Positions 1 to 8,833 of a DNA stretch of 64,000 nucleotides are shown here, piece after piece. Origin of the DNA: Pandoraea norimbergensis (GTDB lineage Bacteria; Pseudomonadota; Gammaproteobacteria; Burkholderiales; Burkholderiaceae). Position 1 is the first letter of the stretch. Each line of letters opens with the position of its first letter. Made by a program: the position numbers and the translations under genes. Under the pieces are notes generated by a model. The model did not search any database, was not told the DNA's origin, and saw only the letters and a program-made list of their open reading frames with translations. The stretch lies in NCBI RefSeq assembly GCF_001465545.3, contig NZ_CP013480.3, positions 5,270,001 to 5,334,000 of the forward strand. The letters run 5' to 3'.

Positions 1-1
1 A

Positions 2-73
2 GGAATGACCGGCAAGACACCGGGTCAGTTGCGTCAGGAAGTTGCCCGACGAGACGTCACACACGGGCGCTAA
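2..73 (+). CDS. C-terminal tail of an AraC-family transcriptional regulator (partial)
   Basis: The first 73 bases hold an open frame that enters from the left edge and stops at TAA. Its 23 residues include GMTGKTPGQLRQE, which resembles the end of the second helix-turn-helix of AraC/XylS regulators, where the pattern F-x-G-x-T-P-x-x-x-R is typical. Only this tail is visible, so the assignment rests on one short motif. If correct, the regulator lies upstream of and in the same direction as the formaldehyde dehydrogenase gene, with about 190 bases between them. Confidence 0.5.
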   Translation, partial: GMTGKTPGQLRQEVARRDVTHGR

Positions 74-266
74 AGTCGAACCATTGCCGGTGAAGGTCAG
101 CGAATGTCACCCACGCGCTCACGCCCTGTGTGCCTTGCAAATTGCGCACCCGGCGCTGCTTTTTTCATGCAACCCGCGTGTCAAGACTCGCGTGCAACTT
201 TAGAACGCGGTAAGGTACGTCGCGAAGGGAATCACCCCAAACGTCGTTGCAACGAGGAATTTCTCA

Positions 267-1373
267 ATGAAAACCAAAGCCGCCATTGCCTGGGAAGCCG
301 GCAAGCCCCTGACCATCGAGGAAGTTGATCTGGAAGGGCCGCGCGCTGGCGAGGTGCTGATCGAGGTCAAGGCCACCGGCATCTGCCATACGGACTACTA
401 CACGCTTTCGGGCGCTGACCCGGAAGGTATCTTCCCCGCGATTCTCGGCCATGAAGGCGCGGGCGTCGTGGTCGACGTCGGCCCCGGCGTGACCACGCTC
501 AAGAAAGACGATCACGTCATTCCGCTGTACACGCCCGAGTGCCGTCAGTGCAAGTTCTGCCTGTCGCGCAAGACCAACCTGTGTCAGGCGATCCGCAGCA
601 CGCAAGGGCGCGGCCTGATGCCGGACGCCACGTCGCGCTTCTCGCTCGACGGCAAGCCCATCTTCCACTACATGGGCACCTCCACGTTCTCGAACTACAT
701 CGTCGTGCCCGAAATCGCCGTGGCGAAAGTGCGCTCCGACGCGCCGTTCGACAAGGTCTGCTACATCGGCTGCGGCGTGACCACCGGCGTGGGTGCCGTG
801 GTGTACTCGGCGAAAGTCGAAGCGGGCGCAAACGTCGTGGTGTTCGGTCTCGGTGGCATCGGCCTGAACGTCATTCAGGGTGCCAAGATGGTGGGCGCCG
901 ACAAGATCATCGGCGTCGACATCAACCCGGGCCGCGTGGAACTCGCGAAGAAGTTCGGCATGACGCACTTCATCAACCCGAACGACGTCGAAAACGTGGT
1001 CGACACCATCGTGCAACTGACCGACGGCGGCGCCGACTACTCGTTCGAGTGCATCGGCAACGTCACGACCATGCGTCAGGCGCTCGAATGCTGCCACAAG
1101 GGCTGGGGCCAGTCGTTCATCATCGGTGTGGCAGCGGCCGGACAGGAAATCAGCACGCGTCCGTTCCAACTGGTGACGGGCCGCGAGTGGAAGGGCTCGG
1201 CCTTCGGCGGCGCGCGCGGCCGTACCGACGTGCCGAAGATCGTCGACTGGTACATGGAAGGCAAGATCAACATCGACGATCTCATCACGCACACGCTGCG
1301 CCTTGACCAGATCAACGAAGGCTTCGATCTGATGAAGCGCGGCGAGTCGATCCGCTCGGTCGTGCTGTACTGA
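267..1373 (+). CDS. frmA: S-(hydroxymethyl)glutathione dehydrogenase / class III alcohol dehydrogenase
   Basis: Oxidises S-hydroxymethylglutathione, formed from formaldehyde and glutathione, to S-formylglutathione with NAD; also acts in S-nitrosoglutathione reduction. The 368 residues match the family length. Visible features are the catalytic zinc ligands Cys40, His62 (GHEGAG) and Cys169, the structural zinc cluster Cys92, Cys95, Cys98 and Cys106, and the Rossmann motif GLGGIG near residue 194. The ATG is preceded by a GAGGAA ribosome binding site. The usual partner fghA (S-formylglutathione hydrolase) does not follow; the next gene is a phosphate transporter. Function is secure from sequence; cytosolic enzyme. 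Confidence 0.96.
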   Translation: MKTKAAIAWEAGKPLTIEEVDLEGPRAGEVLIEVKATGICHTDYYTLSGADPEGIFPAILGHEGAGVVVDVGPGVTTLKKDDHVIPLYTPECRQCKFCLSRKTNLCQAIRSTQGRGLMPDATSRFSLDGKPIFHYMGTSTFSNYIVVPEIAVAKVRSDAPFDKVCYIGCGVTTGVGAVVYSAKVEAGANVVVFGLGGIGLNVIQGAKMVGADKIIGVDINPGRVELAKKFGMTHFINPNDVENVVDTIVQLTDGGADYSFECIGNVTTMRQALECCHKGWGQSFIIGVAAAGQEISTRPFQLVTGREWKGSAFGGARGRTDVPKIVDWYMEGKINIDDLITHTLRLDQINEGFDLMKRGESIRSVVLY

Positions 1374-1413
1374 TCGACGCGATCAACGTCATCGACAGGG
1401 CCCCCGCCCCATC

Positions 1414-3111
1414 GTGACCCGCCCCGGCGAGGCAAGCGCCGCGTCACCCGATCCGGTGCGCCCACCGGGCCACCCGCTCGCGCCTCCTGCGGCGGGTGAT
1501 CCCACCGGGCCGCTTGCCCGGGCACGTCGGCGGCGGCATCGCATCCGCCTGGCTGTCTTTCTGACGATGCTCGTCGCGGGTCTCGTCTTCACCACCTACA
1601 GTCTGGTTCGCGATGTTGGCCGCACGGGCGAGCATTCGATGGCGCTGCTGCCGTTTGCGCTGCTGGTCATCGCGCTCGTGATCGCTCTCGGCTTCGAGTT
1701 CGTCAACGGCTTTCACGACACGGCCAACGCGGTCGCTACCGTCATCTACACCAACTCGCTGCCACCCAGCATCGCGGTGATGTGGTCGGGCCTGTTCAAC
1801 TTTCTCGGTGTGTTGCTCTCCAGCGGCGCGGTCGCGTTCAGCATCGTCTCGTTGCTACCGGTCGAATTGATTCTGCAAGTGGGTTCGTCGGCGGGCTTCG
1901 CCATGGTCTTCGCGCTGCTCATCGCTGCGATCGTCTGGAATCTGGCGACGTGGTGGCTGGGCCTGCCCGCCTCGTCGTCGCACACGCTGATTGGCTCGAT
2001 CGTCGGTGTCGGCCTTGCCAATGCACTCATGCGCGGACGCGATGTGACTAGCGGCGCGGGCGGCATCGACTGGGGACAGGTCACCACCGTCGGATACTCG
2101 CTGCTGCTCTCGCCGATCATTGGTTTCGGCTGCGCTGCGGCGCTCTTTGTCGCCCTGAAGTTTTGCGTGCGCAACCCGGCGCTGTATGAATCGCCGAAAC
2201 CGCGCACGCCGCCGCCGTGGTGGATTCGCGGCTTGCTGATCCTCACCTGCACCGGCGTTTCGTTCGCGCACGGGTCCAACGACGGCCAGAAGGGCATGGG
2301 GCTCATCATGCTGATTCTGGTCGGCACCGTGCCCATGGCCTACGCGCTCAACCACGCCATGCCCGACGCGCAGGTTGCTCAGTTCGTCGCCACGGCGCAG
2401 ACCGCGCAGCGCTCTCTGGCCGCCCATCCGCCGCTGCCTGCCGGTGTCGCTATCGCGAGCACCGCAACCGCGCCGCCCCGCGACGTGCTCACCGCCTTCG
2501 TGCGCACCGAGACCCTCACGGCCGCCGTGGTGCCTGCGTTGTCGGTCCTCACCGGCGACATTGCGCAGGAAGTCGCCAGCCACGGCTCGTTTGCCCGCAT
2601 GCCCGCCACCTCAGTAACCAATGTGCGCAACGACATGTACCTCGCCGCCGAATCGATTCGGCTATTGGAACGGCGGCGCGACACGGCAATTGCCCCCGAC
2701 ACGGCGCGCGCACTGCACGCGTTCCGGGCGCAACTCGACGAGGCAACGAAATACATCCCCTTCTGGGTGAAAGTAGCCGTGGCAATCGCGTTGGGGCTGG
2801 GCACGATGGTCGGCTGGCGACGCATTGTCGTGACCGTAGGCGAGCGCATCGGCAAGAAGCACCTGACCTACGCGCAAGGCGCATCGGCCGAGTTGGTGGC
2901 GATGGCGACCATCGGCGCGGCCGATCTCTACGGGCTGCCCGTGTCGACCACCCATGTGTTGTCGTCGGGCGTGGCCGGCACCATGACCATCAACGGGTCG
3001 GGGTTGCAGTGGGACACCATCCGGAATTTGTTACTGGCGTGGGCCCTGACCCTGCCCGCCGCGATCGTGCTCGCCGGCGGGCTCTACTGGGCGTTCCGGC
3101 AGGTATTCTGA
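1414..3111 (+). CDS. Inorganic phosphate transporter, PiT family
   Basis: Proton-coupled low-affinity phosphate permease of the inner membrane. Both halves of the PiT inverted repeat are present: GFEFVNGFHDTANAVAT at about residues 93-109, GVSFAHGSNDGQKGMG at about 281-296, SSHTLIGSIVGVG near 188 and LPVSTTHVLSSGVAGTM near 508. At 565 residues it is longer than many PiT proteins because of a soluble, Ala-rich segment at about residues 310-445 between transmembrane blocks and a Pro-rich N-terminal extension of about 40 residues. The chosen start is GTG with no obvious ribosome binding site, so a later start is possible. The DUF47 accessory protein that often accompanies PiT transporters is not adjacent. 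Confidence 0.93.
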   Translation: MTRPGEASAASPDPVRPPGHPLAPPAAGDPTGPLARARRRRHRIRLAVFLTMLVAGLVFTTYSLVRDVGRTGEHSMALLPFALLVIALVIALGFEFVNGFHDTANAVATVIYTNSLPPSIAVMWSGLFNFLGVLLSSGAVAFSIVSLLPVELILQVGSSAGFAMVFALLIAAIVWNLATWWLGLPASSSHTLIGSIVGVGLANALMRGRDVTSGAGGIDWGQVTTVGYSLLLSPIIGFGCAAALFVALKFCVRNPALYESPKPRTPPPWWIRGLLILTCTGVSFAHGSNDGQKGMGLIMLILVGTVPMAYALNHAMPDAQVAQFVATAQTAQRSLAAHPPLPAGVAIASTATAPPRDVLTAFVRTETLTAAVVPALSVLTGDIAQEVASHGSFARMPATSVTNVRNDMYLAAESIRLLERRRDTAIAPDTARALHAFRAQLDEATKYIPFWVKVAVAIALGLGTMVGWRRIVVTVGERIGKKHLTYAQGASAELVAMATIGAADLYGLPVSTTHVLSSGVAGTMTINGSGLQWDTIRNLLLAWALTLPAAIVLAGGLYWAFRQVF

Positions 3112-3331
3112 GGCGCAGCGGGCGAATGGACGTGGCTCGACAGGGGCCGCAAAGACCTTCCCATTTTGTAAGCCCTGTAATGCGCACAAACATTGCCGTC
3201 CGGTTTCGATACGCGTGACAGCAAACCAAGTGGGCACTCCGCCGGTCGAAACCCATACAACATTACGAAGCGTGTCGTCCGGCGCGCATTTCGCCTGACG
3301 CCGGACACACGGTTACGACAGGGAGAATGCA

Positions 3332-4111
3332 ATGAACAAAAGCTTCTTGCCGCTCGTCATCACGGGCGCCGCGACGGTTGTCACACTCGCGGCATTGCCC
3401 GGTGTGGCGTCGGCGCAAGCGAGTCAGGCCGTCATCAATTCCCCGGCCAACGTGCGGGCCGGCCCGGCGAGCGACTATCCGGTCGTCTCGCAGGCGGGGC
3501 CGGGCATGCCGGTGACGGTGTACGGCTGTTTGTCCGATTACACGTGGTGCGACATCGGCCTGCCGGGCTCGCGCGGCTGGATCTACGCGGCGCTGCTGAG
3601 CTATCCGTATCAGGGCAGTCCGGTGCCCGTGCTGAACTACGGCACGATGATCGGTCTGCCGATCGTGACGTTCTCCATCGGCGCGTACTGGGGCAACTAT
3701 TACCGTGGCCGCCCCTGGTACAACGATCAGCGCTACTGGCACCGCCCGCCGCCCCGTCCACGCCCGCCGCATTGGGGCGGCGGCCCGGGACCGCGTCCGC
3801 CGGGCGGCCATTACCCGGGTCCGGGCCCGCGCCCGCCCGGCCATGGCGCAGGTCCCGGACCCCGCCCACCGGGACACGGTGCAGGTCCCGGCCCACGCCC
3901 GCCCGGTCACGGTGCCGGCCCGGGTCCGGGTCGTCCTCCCGGGCACGGGGCGGGCCCCGGCCCGCGGCCTCCCGGCGGCGGTGGTGGACACGGTCCGCGC
4001 CCGCCCGGCGGCGGCGGTGGAGGCCACGGCGGTGGTAATGGGGGCGGCCATGGCGGCGGTGGCGGCGGCCACGGTGGTGGCGGCGGTGGGCGTCCGGGCG
4101 GTGATCGCTGA
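3332..4111 (+). CDS. Exported SH3-domain protein with Gly/Pro-rich repeat tail
   Basis: A cleavable signal peptide (residues 1 to about 28, ending ASA-QA) is followed by a bacterial SH3 domain at about 30-90 (VINSPANVRAGPASDYPVV, then a GWIYAALL-type end), then a Tyr/Trp-rich linker. From about residue 140 the tail is almost only Gly, Pro, His and Arg, including tandem copies of GPGPRPPGHGA. SH3 domains of this sort usually bind peptidoglycan or cell-envelope ligands. The low-complexity tail suggests a disordered extension in the periplasm or at the surface. The start has an AGGGAGAATGCA ribosome binding site. No partner gene is adjacent, and the precise role is unknown. Confidence 0.85.
   Translation: MNKSFLPLVITGAATVVTLAALPGVASAQASQAVINSPANVRAGPASDYPVVSQAGPGMPVTVYGCLSDYTWCDIGLPGSRGWIYAALLSYPYQGSPVPVLNYGTMIGLPIVTFSIGAYWGNYYRGRPWYNDQRYWHRPPPRPRPPHWGGGPGPRPPGGHYPGPGPRPPGHGAGPGPRPPGHGAGPGPRPPGHGAGPGPGRPPGHGAGPGPRPPGGGGGHGPRPPGGGGGGHGGGNGGGHGGGGGGHGGGGGGRPGGDR
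3818..3979 (+). repeat. In-frame tandem repeat, 33-36 bp units
   Basis: Three 33-base units encoding GPGPRPPGHGA begin at 3818, 3851 and 3884. A 36-base variant with one extra Gly begins at 3917, followed by a partial unit at 3953. The copies differ at synonymous positions, so the repeat is conserved mainly at protein level. Such arrays can expand or contract by slippage or recombination. Confidence 0.85.
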
Positions 4112-4752
4112 TCCCCGAACCGGCACCCGGAGTACGTGACCCCAATTCAGTGACCACTGCACGCGTTTTGGGAAAAACGCTTAAAATGTGAGCATTGCCG
4201 GCCAGGCGGAGGCGCCGATCAGGCGCCGATGGCCGGCCCGCAGGACAGCGAGCCCTTAGCAACGCAAGCACGCAACTGACACACCGGTGCCCCGGCGCCG
4301 GTGTTTTGCTAGCCAGCTTAACGGGCACCCGTCACATTGCAGACCACTTAGCAGATCTCTCAGACGTGCCGTCGCAGCCTCATCGCGCGACGTTCACGGC
4401 AGTCCGGCAAGATCCTCCGTAAGTCTCGATCGTGTTCGTCCCGCCCCGGCGTGCCTTTGCACGTCGCGGTTGCCTATCGCCATGCCGCGTCAGGTATGCA
4501 CCACCCGTGCGTGCCGTCGGCGGCCTCGTCATCCGTGGCCGATGCCTTTGCAGCAGCCACGCACCCGAGAGCGATCAGGCATGAGCGGCGCTCGCCCACC
4601 CTGTGGCCAATCCGTCAGGCATGGGAACGAGCGGCCACAAGCCCAGGGTGCCCTTGCAGCCAGGTCGCGGGACATTGTTGCCCGCGGGATTTCTCCATGG
4701 CGCGCGTCACGCGTGCGCCAGAGACATACGTTGCAGGAACCTTTTGCAGGTC
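4112..4752. other. 641-base stretch without a convincing gene
   Basis: This holds the putative structured RNA at 4193-4307, preceded by a small hairpin with arms GCGTTTT and AAAACGC (4163-4180) and a TAAAAT box at 4182-4187 that could be a -10 element. About 445 further bases follow before the permease start, in which I see no coding pattern or clear motif. Open frames here have no plausible composition. Confidence 0.6.
4193..4307 (+). ncRNA. Candidate structured leader or small RNA, unassigned class
   Basis: Arms GCCGGCC (4197-4203) and GGCCGGC (4231-4237) enclose an inner hairpin with arms GGCGCC (4211-4216) and GGCGCC (4222-4227). About 40 bases later a second hairpin has arms ACACCGG (4281-4287) and CCGGTGT (4298-4304) and runs into TTTT, like an intrinsic terminator. 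A TAAAAT box sits about 10 bases upstream of the fold. The order structure then terminator fits either an attenuator or riboswitch for the downstream permease or a stand-alone small RNA. I could not match it to a known riboswitch class. Confidence 0.35.
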
Positions 4753-6171
4753 ATGAGTCTTTTTCGAACCAAAAACATCGAGAACATGCTGGCGGCAAGC
4801 CGCACCGGCAGTCTCCGCAAGGTGCTGGGCCCCATCGATCTGGTCCTGATGGGCATCGGCGCCATCATCGGCACCGGCATTTTCGTCCTCACCGGCACGG
4901 GCGCGCTCACCGCTGGCCCGGCGCTCACCGTCTCGTTCATGATCGCGGCCACAGCTTGTGGCTTCGCCGCGCTGTGCTACGCCGAGTTCGCGTCCACGAT
5001 CCCCGTCTCCGGCTCGATCTATACGTACAGCTATGCGACGCTCGGCGAGATCGTCGCGTGGATCATCGGCTGGGATCTGATGCTCGAATACGGTCTGGCG
5101 TCGTCGGCCGTATCGGTCGGCTGGTCGGGCTACTTCCAGTCGCTGGCGGCCGGCTTCGGCCTGCACCTGCCCGCCGTCATCACGGCGGCACCGGGCAGCG
5201 TGCCGGGCGTGACGACCTTCATCAACCTGCCCGCCGTCGTCATCATGCTGCTGGTCACGTGGGTGCTGTCGTACGGCGTGCGCGAGTCGGCGCGAATCAA
5301 CAACCTGATGGTCGCGATCAAGATCGGCGTGGTGCTGCTCTTCATCGCCGTGGGCGTATGGCACGTGAAGCCGGCCAACTGGACGCCGTTCATGCCGTTC
5401 GGCACCAGCGGCATGTTCAACGCTGCGGCGCTCGTGTTCTTCGCGTTCATCGGATTCGACGCGGTGACCTCCGCCGCCGAGGAAGTGCGTAACCCGGGAC
5501 GCGATCTGCCCATTGGCATCATCGGCTCGCTGATCGTATGCACGCTGCTGTATGTGGCGGTCGCCGCCATCATGACCGGCATCGTGCCGTTCGCGCAGTT
5601 CGCGGGCGTGGATCACCCGGTGTCGCTGGCCCTGCAATATGCGGGGCAGAACTGGGTCGCAGGCTTCGTCGATCTGGGTGCGATTCTCGGCATGACGACC
5701 GTGATTCTGGTGATGACGTACGGCCAGACGCGCATCACCTACGCGATGTCGCGCGACGGCCTGCTGCCGCCGATGCTCTCGCGCATCCACCCGACGCACA
5801 AGACGCCGTTTGCGGGCACGTGGATCATCGGCGTCGTGTTTGCCGTCATCGCCGGGTTCGTCCCGTTGGGCGTGCTCGCCGAGCTGATCAATATCGGCAC
5901 GCTGTCGGCGTTCGCGCTGGTGTCGGTCGCCGTGCTCGTGCTGCGCCGCACGCGTCCTGACCTGCCCCGTGCGTTTCGCGTGCCCGGTGCGCCGGTGGTG
6001 CCGCTGATCTCCGCAGGCCTTTGCCTGTTCCTGATGGCCCACCTGCAAGCCGCGACCTGGATCGCGTTCGTGATGTGGCTCGCCATCGGCATGGTGATCT
6101 ACTTCACCTACGCGCGCCGCAACGCGCTGCTGCACAACCACGGCGACGTGCCTGCGCAACCGCCGCAATAA
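4753..6171 (+). CDS. Amino acid permease, APC superfamily (cationic amino acid transporter-like)
   Basis: Inner-membrane amino-acid importer of 472 residues. The APC signature GIGAIIGTGIFVLTG lies at about residues 34-48 in the first transmembrane helix, and the protein continues with 12 or more hydrophobic segments. FFAFIGFDAVTSAAEEVRNP is the conserved middle motif of the cationic amino acid transporter (YfnA/CAT) branch. I chose the ATG at 4753 because MSLFRTKNIENML is the usual beginning of the family; an upstream in-frame ATG at 4603 would add 50 residues of non-coding character. The leader is long and includes a structured element at 4193-4307. Substrate not determinable. Confidence 0.93.
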   Translation: MSLFRTKNIENMLAASRTGSLRKVLGPIDLVLMGIGAIIGTGIFVLTGTGALTAGPALTVSFMIAATACGFAALCYAEFASTIPVSGSIYTYSYATLGEIVAWIIGWDLMLEYGLASSAVSVGWSGYFQSLAAGFGLHLPAVITAAPGSVPGVTTFINLPAVVIMLLVTWVLSYGVRESARINNLMVAIKIGVVLLFIAVGVWHVKPANWTPFMPFGTSGMFNAAALVFFAFIGFDAVTSAAEEVRNPGRDLPIGIIGSLIVCTLLYVAVAAIMTGIVPFAQFAGVDHPVSLALQYAGQNWVAGFVDLGAILGMTTVILVMTYGQTRITYAMSRDGLLPPMLSRIHPTHKTPFAGTWIIGVVFAVIAGFVPLGVLAELINIGTLSAFALVSVAVLVLRRTRPDLPRAFRVPGAPVVPLISAGLCLFLMAHLQAATWIAFVMWLAIGMVIYFTYARRNALLHNHGDVPAQPPQ

Positions 6172-6424
6172 TCGAAAGTCGTCGGCAGTATCAAGTGGTG
6201 GTCCCTGTCATCAGGGCCGCCGCTGCTCCCTTTCCGTCTACCGACAATTCCGCATCCCGCCCTCGCGCGGGAGCGCGTATAGTCCGGCACAGGCCCCTGC
6301 TGCACGCTTGATCGTGTCGCGCGGGCCGCCCGCCTTCATGGCGGTTCTGCAAGTCGCTCGCTCGTGAATTCCGTTGCTTGCCGCTCACAAAGGCTCACAA
6401 AGCACCCACAAAAGGAACAAGAAC

Positions 6425-6883
6425 ATGCGTCGCTACGTCCTGCTTGCTGCCGTACCTGCCGCCTTCGCCGCCGGCTTCCTCTCGTCCCATCTGATGCCCA
6501 GCGCCGTGGCGCAGGCCACCGCCCTCACCCCGCAAATCATCGACGTCGGCGCCATGACCGACGAGCAGATCGGCAAGCTCGTGCCCAACGTCGGCACGCT
6601 GCGCTCGCGCACGCTCGTGGCCACGACCAACGGCACCGTCGCCGTGCAAAGCGGCAACGTGCCGCGCCACACGCATCAGGACGCCGATGAGATTCAGTAC
6701 GTGATTGCCGGTAGCGGCACGTTCTGGCTGGGCGACCAGCAGCGCGACGTGCACCCGGGCGATCTCATCATCATTCCGCGTGGCACCGTGCACGCCGGGT
6801 CGCAAAACACCAGCGGCGAGTTCAAGGTGCTGGCAATCAAGCTGCCGCCGCAGGCACCGAACGACATCCAGTTCGTGAAATAA
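6425..6883 (+). CDS. Exported cupin-domain protein
   Basis: 152 residues with an N-terminal signal peptide or anchor (hydrophobic residues about 5-30) and one cupin barrel. The metal-binding set is visible: His82 and His84 in RHTHQDADE, Glu89, then His123 in PRGTVHAG. PGDLIIIPRGTVH is the second cupin motif. A ribosome binding site AAAGGAA lies just upstream of the ATG. Cupins bind a metal and act as small-molecule enzymes or sensors; which applies cannot be told. It stands alone between the permease and an oppositely oriented membrane protein, ending 3 bases before that gene's stop. Confidence 0.85.
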   Translation: MRRYVLLAAVPAAFAAGFLSSHLMPSAVAQATALTPQIIDVGAMTDEQIGKLVPNVGTLRSRTLVATTNGTVAVQSGNVPRHTHQDADEIQYVIAGSGTFWLGDQQRDVHPGDLIIIPRGTVHAGSQNTSGEFKVLAIKLPPQAPNDIQFVK

Positions 6884-6886
6884 CCG

Positions 6887-7324
6887 TCAGGTCTGCGCCG
6901 CCCGACGGCGGCGCAACCCGATGAACGTCAGTTCGGCAAACACCAGCACGGTCACGATTTGCACGGCGATGAACGCCACGCCCAGCGCGTTCGGCGCAAT
7001 CCAGTCCGACGCGAGCAACACGGCACAGTCGAGCGCCCAGATCGCATTGATGGCGATCACTGCCCATGCAGCTCCCGCCGGCAAGGTCGTGCGGCGCACC
7101 AGCCACACCAGCGCCGCCCCATAGACGAGCAGTACCAGCCCGGTCGCGCGCAGACCGTCCGCGGGCAGATCCAGCAGTGCGGCCAGCGGTGCAGCCGCAA
7201 GCACCTGCAACAGCCCCACTGCGCCACTGACGAGTGCGTCGGCGAGCAACACGCGGGCAAGAAATAACGATTGAACCGACGTTTGCGCCGAAGACTGAAA
7301 CGACGTTTGACGGGATGACATCAT
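6887..7324 (-). CDS. Small integral membrane protein of unknown function
   Basis: 145 residues with four probable transmembrane helices (hydrophobic blocks near residues 20-50, 55-75, 85-105 and 110-135) and short loops. I do not recognise the family. The start at 7324 is chosen because GGAGG lies five bases upstream; an ATG four codons earlier overlaps this ribosome binding site. It is divergent from the XRE-type regulator at 7503 with about 180 bases between them, which makes it a plausible target of that regulator. Confidence 0.75.
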   Translation of the reverse strand: MMSSRQTSFQSSAQTSVQSLFLARVLLADALVSGAVGLLQVLAAAPLAALLDLPADGLRATGLVLLVYGAALVWLVRRTTLPAGAAWAVIAINAIWALDCAVLLASDWIAPNALGVAFIAVQIVTVLVFAELTFIGLRRRRAAQT

Positions 7325-7502
7325 GGCGACCTCCATCGAAGTTGGACCGATCCGCGCCGCACGCAGACATCAACGTTGCGGCGGGTGATCAGGACGACGA
7401 GACATCGGGTCTCGCTGGCTGCCATCTTGGTGAGCCCACGACACGCCGTCGATTACCTGCGAGGTAATGGCGGTGCATTCCCCAGCCGCTATCATCCGTT
7501 TC

Positions 7503-8288
7503 ATGACCACACCTGCTATCGGAACCCTGTTGCGCGACTGGCGTCAGCGCCGGCGCATGAGCCAACTCGATCTCGCGCTGGAAGCGGAGATCTCAACGCG
7601 CCATCTGAGTTTTGTCGAGACAGGCCGCGCGCAGCCGAGCCGCGAGATGCTGCTGCATCTTGCGCAGGCGCTCGACATCCCGTTGCGCGAGCGCAATGCA
7701 ATGCTGGTTGCGGCGGGCTTTGCGCCGCGCTTCGAAGCCCGCGCGTTCGATGCCCCCGACATGGCGGTGGCCCGCGAAGCCGTGCAGCGCGTGCTCGATG
7801 GCCACGAGCCTTACCCGGCGCTGGCCGTCGATCGCCATTGGACATTGCTGGCGGCGAACCGCGCCGTCATGCCACTGCTCGCTGGCGTGGACCCATCGTT
7901 GTTAAGCGGTGCGGTCAACGTGTTGCGCCTGTCGCTGCATCCGGACGGGCTGGCACCCCGCATCGCGAATCTGCCCGAATGGCGCGCGCATCTGCTGCAT
8001 CGTCTGCGTCAGCAGATTCATGCGAGCGGTGACGCCACGCTGGGCGAGTTGTATGAGGAGTTGAAGGCGTATCCGGTGAGGTCGCGCGAGCCACCGCCTG
8101 CGGTGCCGGCATCGGCGAGCATCTTCGTGCCGATGCAGTTGCGCACCGATGCTGGCCTGCTGTCGTTCTTCAGCACAACGACGGTATTCGGCACGCCGGT
8201 GGATGTGACACTCGCCGAACTGGCGCTCGAAGCGTTTTATCCGGCCGATGACGCGACGGGCCGGGCCATGCGCGCCATGGTGTTGTGA
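7503..8288 (+). CDS. XRE-family regulator with MmyB-like ligand-binding domain
   Basis: 261 residues. Residues about 5-65 form an XRE helix-turn-helix (RMSQLDLALEAEISTRHLSF then ETGRAQPS), followed by a C-terminal domain (about 95-255) of the MmyB type, a PAS-like fold thought to bind a small lipophilic ligand. Such proteins are common in Actinobacteria and Proteobacteria and usually control a neighbouring oxidoreductase or membrane gene. Here the divergent neighbour is the four-helix membrane protein at 6887-7324. I start at the ATG whose product begins MTTPAIGTLLRDWR; an ATG 12 codons upstream would add residues outside the domain. Confidence 0.88.
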   Translation: MTTPAIGTLLRDWRQRRRMSQLDLALEAEISTRHLSFVETGRAQPSREMLLHLAQALDIPLRERNAMLVAAGFAPRFEARAFDAPDMAVAREAVQRVLDGHEPYPALAVDRHWTLLAANRAVMPLLAGVDPSLLSGAVNVLRLSLHPDGLAPRIANLPEWRAHLLHRLRQQIHASGDATLGELYEELKAYPVRSREPPPAVPASASIFVPMQLRTDAGLLSFFSTTTVFGTPVDVTLAELALEAFYPADDATGRAMRAMVL

Positions 8289-8301
8289 CGCCGGGGCGCC
8301 G

Positions 8302-8595
8302 TCAGCCGAAATTACGGTTGAACCACACCACGCCGTAGCCGATGGCGAACATCGTGAGCAGCAGCGGCACAGAGATACGCAGCACCTGAATGACGAGCGG
8401 GCGCGGCGGCACATCCTCGTCTTCGGGCATGCGGTCGGCCTCGCGCAGCGCACCGGTACACAGCGCTGCCGCGACAGCACTCACGAACACCCAGAAGGTC
8501 TGGTTGTAGAGGAGTGCAACCAGCAGCAACGCCAGAGCGACGTTGCGGCCGTGATAGATCATGTTGACGGTATTGCGAAAGGCTTGCGGCGACAT
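8302..8595 (-). CDS. Small hypothetical membrane protein
   Basis: 97 residues with hydrophobic segments at about 17-42 and 68-90 and an acidic loop (READRMPEDEDVPP) between them, predicting two to three membrane passes. No family recognised. It is convergent with the XRE regulator, with 13 bases between the stops, and a 238-base gap separates its start from the kefF gene on the other strand. Confidence 0.65.
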   Translation of the reverse strand: MSPQAFRNTVNMIYHGRNVALALLLVALLYNQTFWVFVSAVAAALCTGALREADRMPEDEDVPPRPLVIQVLRISVPLLLTMFAIGYGVVWFNRNFG

Positions 8596-8833
8596 GTCGG
8601 TGTAGCGCAGGTATCGACCGTCAAGCGGCCCCCGCGCAAAAGTTCTTGTTATGTGACTTCAACCCCTGTTGGCACCGGGCATCGGACCGGGCGAAACGGA
8701 GCCATCGAAAGCTCAGTGAAGCATATCCACACTTAACGGCCGCTGCCACCACAGTCTTTAACATCAGTGCGATCGATGCGATCGGCACTCTCGGCACCAT
8801 CCACCGTCATGCGAATGCGGTATTCTCGCTCGC

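Noticed and set aside
264..1292. Antisense open frame over frmA
   Set aside because: The plus-strand product is an unmistakable class III alcohol dehydrogenase.
3818..3979. Tandem repeat considered as CRISPR array
   Set aside because: Units are contiguous without unique spacers and are in frame within a signal-peptide protein.
4193..4307. Named riboswitch classes (glycine, guanidine, SAM/SAH, cobalamin, cyclic-di-GMP)
   Set aside because: None of their conserved core sequences could be found by eye, so only an unassigned structured RNA is claimed.
4451..4756. 101-residue open frame ending in ATGA overlap with the permease start
   Set aside because: Composition is unlike coding sequence (many Cys, His, Pro in random order), there is no ribosome binding site and no recognisable domain; the overlap is by chance.
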